From: an uncultured Clostridia bacterium
Lineage (GTDB): Bacteria > Bacillota > Clostridia > Lachnospirales > Cellulosilyticaceae
Assembly (NCBI GenBank): GCA_937981575.1
Contig: CALJNR010000054.1
Coordinates: 34,741-98,740, forward strand
DNA: 64,000 nt
Reading direction: 5' to 3'
Shown here: positions 62,129 to 64,000 of the stretch, piece by piece
Numbering within the stretch: the stretch's first letter is position 1
Layout of the letters: each line of letters opens with the position of its first letter
The notes under the pieces: generated by a model
What the model saw: only the letters and a program-made list of their open reading frames with translations
What the model was told of the DNA's origin: nothing
Database searches by the model: none
Translations under genes and position numbers: made by a program

Positions 62129-63639
62129 GATAAATTGTCAATTCTAGTATAGATTTTTTGTGAAGTAGCCTCTGGATCTAGATCATACTGCATCATATTA
62201 TAAACCTCATCAATAATTATTTTTTCTATGTAGTAGAAATCTTTAACTTTAGGCCTATAATATACGTTTTCTTTTTTCCATGCTTCAAGCACAACATGGG
62301 ATTGCTTAAGTGCTGTTTTGCTTATTCCTTTTCTGCCTCTGCCTACATTAAACAATCCTATATTTTCTTCGTTACATATGGACTTTCTAGGTGGAAGGCT
62401 TCCTCCTCCGGATTCTTCTAATATGAGAGCCTGAACCTCTGGTGACGTAGCCCACACAATAAACAGCCAAGCGGCTTCTTTCTCTGTATCTGTGGCATAA
62501 TTGTTAATACCGATGCCTGAGCCGCCATAGATATTGGCACTGCGCTTGCTTCCATATGGCAAAATACTATAGCCTACATTTCCAGCTACTTTAGATATCG
62601 CTGCATTTTCTATCGCCGAAATGTTTTCATCCCAGTTAAGCATCATAGCAACTTCTCCATTTTTGAAAGCTTCGGCTGTATCATACCAGTTCCAGTCTCT
62701 GCTTTCTGGGCTTGATACACTATTAATCTTCTTATATACCTTTAAAGCTTCTACAAAAGCCTCACTATTGATAATCATATCATGGGACTTTTCTGCACCA
62801 ATCATACTGACATTTTCATCTTCAAAATAATCTCCTCCATAGGAGGCCAAGATTGTAGAAAAAAGGCAGTAGAGTGAATTATGCTTCTGCCCCATATAGC
62901 CGCTTCCATACTTAACTTCTTCTTTTGGCACATTTTTTGAAATCCATTCTGAGACCTGGACAAACCGTTCCCAAGTAAACTCTGGCGTACCAGGGGTCCA
63001 GTCAAAGCCATTCTCTGCCATAAATTGATCTTTATATTTGCTGAAAATATCTTTTCTATAGAAAAAAATCATTGTTGTTGTATCAAACGGAATACTGCTA
63101 AGTTTGTTTTGATTAATGAAGTAGGACTCGATCATTACTTGTTCTTCAAAGAAATCATCAAGTCCTCCCTGAATATGGGGAAGTAAAGCATTGTTATTGT
63201 ATTTGTTAAGGTTGCTTAAATCATCCGTGAAACGATTTAGTGTTTGATAGGGATCTACATAAATGAGTGCAAACTTGCCTGTTTTAGAGATAAAGTCAAG
63301 ATTGATTTTTTGAATCATGCTATCAAAATCTAGAGCAACAATATTAATATTAATCCCTGTAAGCTCAGTAAAATTAGCCGCATGTTTCGTCAGAATATCT
63401 GCATTAATATTATTTTCTACAATGAAATTCAGAGAGGTTCCACTGTATTTTTTCCAATTAAAGTTTTCCGGCACCTCTATATTATAAAAGTTATTTGTTT
63501 TACCAATCACTGCAGCTTGCACCTTTGCATTTTCCCTACTCTTATTAGCTGCTATGTACTTGAAGCTCTGTATAACTCCCAAGCTTCCTAGTCCTAAAAA
63601 TATCATAAACACTAAGACTCTTATATGCTTTTTTGTCAT
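62125..63639 (-). CDS. Membrane-anchored extracellular solute-binding protein, probable co-sensor
   Basis: A 504-residue protein of the family 1 (MalE-type) solute-binding class: LTKHAANFTELTGININIVAL, YVDPYQTLNRF, FDTTTMIFFYRKDIF, GEVAMMLNWDENISAIENA and GSGIGINNYA. The N-terminal hydrophobic segment (VLVFMIFLGLGSLGVIQSF) lacks a lipobox cysteine, so it may stay as a membrane anchor. No ABC permease of this class is nearby. The gene leads an operon with the kinase and response regulator and overlaps the kinase start, so it more likely presents a ligand to the kinase than serves transport. Confidence 0.87.
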   Translation of the reverse strand: MTKKHIRVLVFMIFLGLGSLGVIQSFKYIAANKSRENAKVQAAVIGKTNNFYNIEVPENFNWKKYSGTSLNFIVENNINADILTKHAANFTELTGININIVALDFDSMIQKINLDFISKTGKFALIYVDPYQTLNRFTDDLSNLNKYNNNALLPHIQGGLDDFFEEQVMIESYFINQNKLSSIPFDTTTMIFFYRKDIFSKYKDQFMAENGFDWTPGTPEFTWERFVQVSEWISKNVPKEEVKYGSGYMGQKHNSLYCLFSTILASYGGDYFEDENVSMIGAEKSHDMIINSEAFVEALKVYKKINSVSSPESRDWNWYDTAEAFKNGEVAMMLNWDENISAIENAAISKVAGNVGYSILPYGSKRSANIYGGSGIGINNYATDTEKEAAWLFIVWATSPEVQALILEESGGGSLPPRKSICNEENIGLFNVGRGRKGISKTALKQSHVVLEAWKKENVYYRPKVKDFYYIEKIIIDEVYNMMQYDLDPEATSQKIYTRIDNLS

Positions 63640-63696
63640 ATTTGCCTTCCCCCTAGTCTATCTTTATGAGCTTATTGTAACTTGTTACTAATTTCT

Positions 63697-63726
63697 ATTA
63701 TAAACATATAGCACCTATGTTTTCAA
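63697..63726 (-). promoter_or_regulatory. Promoter of the SBP-kinase-regulator operon
   Basis: In the minus-strand sense TTGAAA (63721-63726) and TATAAT (63697-63702) are 18 bp apart, about 58 bp before the binding-protein start codon. Confidence 0.6.
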
Positions 63727-63771
63727 TTAGAAACATTAGGATTTTAAAACCCATTAAATACAGATAACAAA

Positions 63772-63826
63772 AAAACCTACAAGAAAGACCCTTACTAAGT
63801 TCGTCTATCTTATAGGTTTTATTTTT
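63772..63826 (-). terminator. Terminator of the tRNA operon
   Basis: On the minus strand AAAACCTA, TCTT and GTCT-type segments pair with their complements, with three single mismatches, and TTTTTTTG follows. It lies about 40 bp beyond the 3' end of tRNA-Met. Confidence 0.7.
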
Positions 63827-63861
63827 ACCTGATTTTTATAAAATGTATAAGTTTAACAAAA

Positions 63862-63935
63862 TAGCGGAAGAGGGATTTGAACCCCCGACACCACGGGTAT
63901 GAACCGTGTGCTCTAGCCAACTGAGCTATTCCGCC
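63862..63935 (-). tRNA. tRNA-Met (CAT)
   Basis: A 74-nt cloverleaf read on the minus strand: acceptor GGCGGAA / TTCCGCT (first pair G-U) with discriminator A, anticodon loop TTCATAC between CACGG and CCGTG, and T-loop GGTTCAAATCC. The anticodon is CAT. The weak first acceptor pair and lack of a GGG/CCC anticodon stem favour elongator methionine, although an isoleucine (modified CAT) tRNA is possible. CCA is not encoded. Confidence 0.9.
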
Positions 63936-63942
63936 ATATAAA

Positions 63943-64000
63943 TGGTCGCTATAGGGCTCGAACCTATGACCCTCTGCTTGTAAGGCAGATGCTCTCCCAG
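63943..64000 (-). tRNA. tRNA-Val (TAC), 5' end beyond window
   Basis: The visible 58 nt run from within the D-arm to the discriminator base. The anticodon loop CTTACAA between TCTGC and GCAGA gives anticodon TAC (valine). The T-arm has GGTTCGAGCCC. The 3' acceptor strand AGCGACC ends in A without encoded CCA. Only 7 bp separate it from tRNA-Met, so both belong to one transcript. Confidence 0.9.

Noticed and set aside
63697..63740. Full copy of the polyol operon activator repeats at the sensor operon promoter
   Set aside because: Only one partial TAGAAACAT match in the opposite orientation occurs, and no second copy at 21 bp.
1..64000. CRISPR arrays, insertion sequences, prophage genes or integrase sites
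   Set aside because: No regularly spaced repeats, transposase, integrase or phage-like genes were seen; the tRNA genes at the end show no attached integrase in the window.

Overview
The window comes from a strictly anaerobic, low-GC, Gram-positive bacterium, most likely a spore-forming member of the Clostridia (Bacillota). The evidence is AT-rich DNA with GGAGG-type ribosome binding sites, lipoprotein solute-binding proteins, a class III fructose-1,6-bisphosphatase, a Spo0E-like protein, a glycyl radical enzyme with its activase, an [FeFe]-hydrogenase fusion and a tungsten-type aldehyde:ferredoxin oxidoreductase. I cannot assign genus or family. Almost all genes lie on the minus strand. The only plus-strand genes are one AraC regulator (10.1 kb) and one histidine kinase/response regulator pair (36.2-39.6 kb).

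Region 1 (1-9.8 kb) is a tungsten/molybdenum cofactor locus. An operon reads mog/moaB, tupA, tupB, tupC, moeA, a MoeA-PBP fusion, moaA, moaC and a MOSC protein, and is followed by an aldehyde:ferredoxin oxidoreductase gene cut by the window edge. The operon and the oxidoreductase each carry a compact leader RNA resembling the Moco/tungsten-cofactor riboswitch. The two leaders share sequence and fold but have different expression platforms: an intrinsic terminator in one, mutually exclusive hairpins near the ribosome binding site in the other.

Region 2 (10-22 kb) holds housekeeping and signalling genes: an AraC regulator, a zinc-ribbon protein, fbp, ispF, a Spo0E-like protein, a chemoreceptor, a PAS-GGDEF-EAL protein, and a kinase with a fused binding-protein domain next to its response regulator.

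Region 3 (22.4-42.6 kb) is a carbohydrate regulon. A ten-gene operon encodes a YtfQRT/YjfF-like ABC importer, an FGGY kinase, a ureidoglycolate-lyase-like cupin, a glycyl radical enzyme and activase, and two zinc alcohol dehydrogenases. Next to it lies a three-gene sensory unit: a second YtfQ-like lipoprotein, divergent from a YesM-like kinase and a YesN-like regulator. An FGGY kinase/gldA operon follows. The ten-gene and FGGY-gldA promoters share a module of three TTCAAA-type elements with identical 30 and 21 bp spacing, placed just upstream of aligned -35 boxes. I infer that the YesMN pair switches both operons on. The glycyl radical enzyme has a GCND active-site motif in place of the usual GCVE. 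It is the best candidate for undescribed chemistry in the window.

Region 4 (42.6-51.6 kb) has an [FeFe]-hydrogenase fused to a GltD-like NAD(P)H module, then a five-gene sugar or sugar-acid operon (2-hydroxyacid dehydrogenase, phosphotriesterase-family lactonase, KDPG-type aldolase, cupin glucose-6-phosphate isomerase, shikimate-dehydrogenase-like protein). A GntR/HutC repressor precedes it, and matching operators lie at both promoters.

Region 5 (51.6-64 kb) is a polyol locus: an ABC importer, a sorbitol/xylitol-type dehydrogenase and xylulokinase. It is accompanied by an SBP-kinase-regulator operon with no transporter genes of its own, and 21-bp tandem repeats lie upstream of the importer promoter. 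The window ends in tRNA-Met and a partial tRNA-Val.
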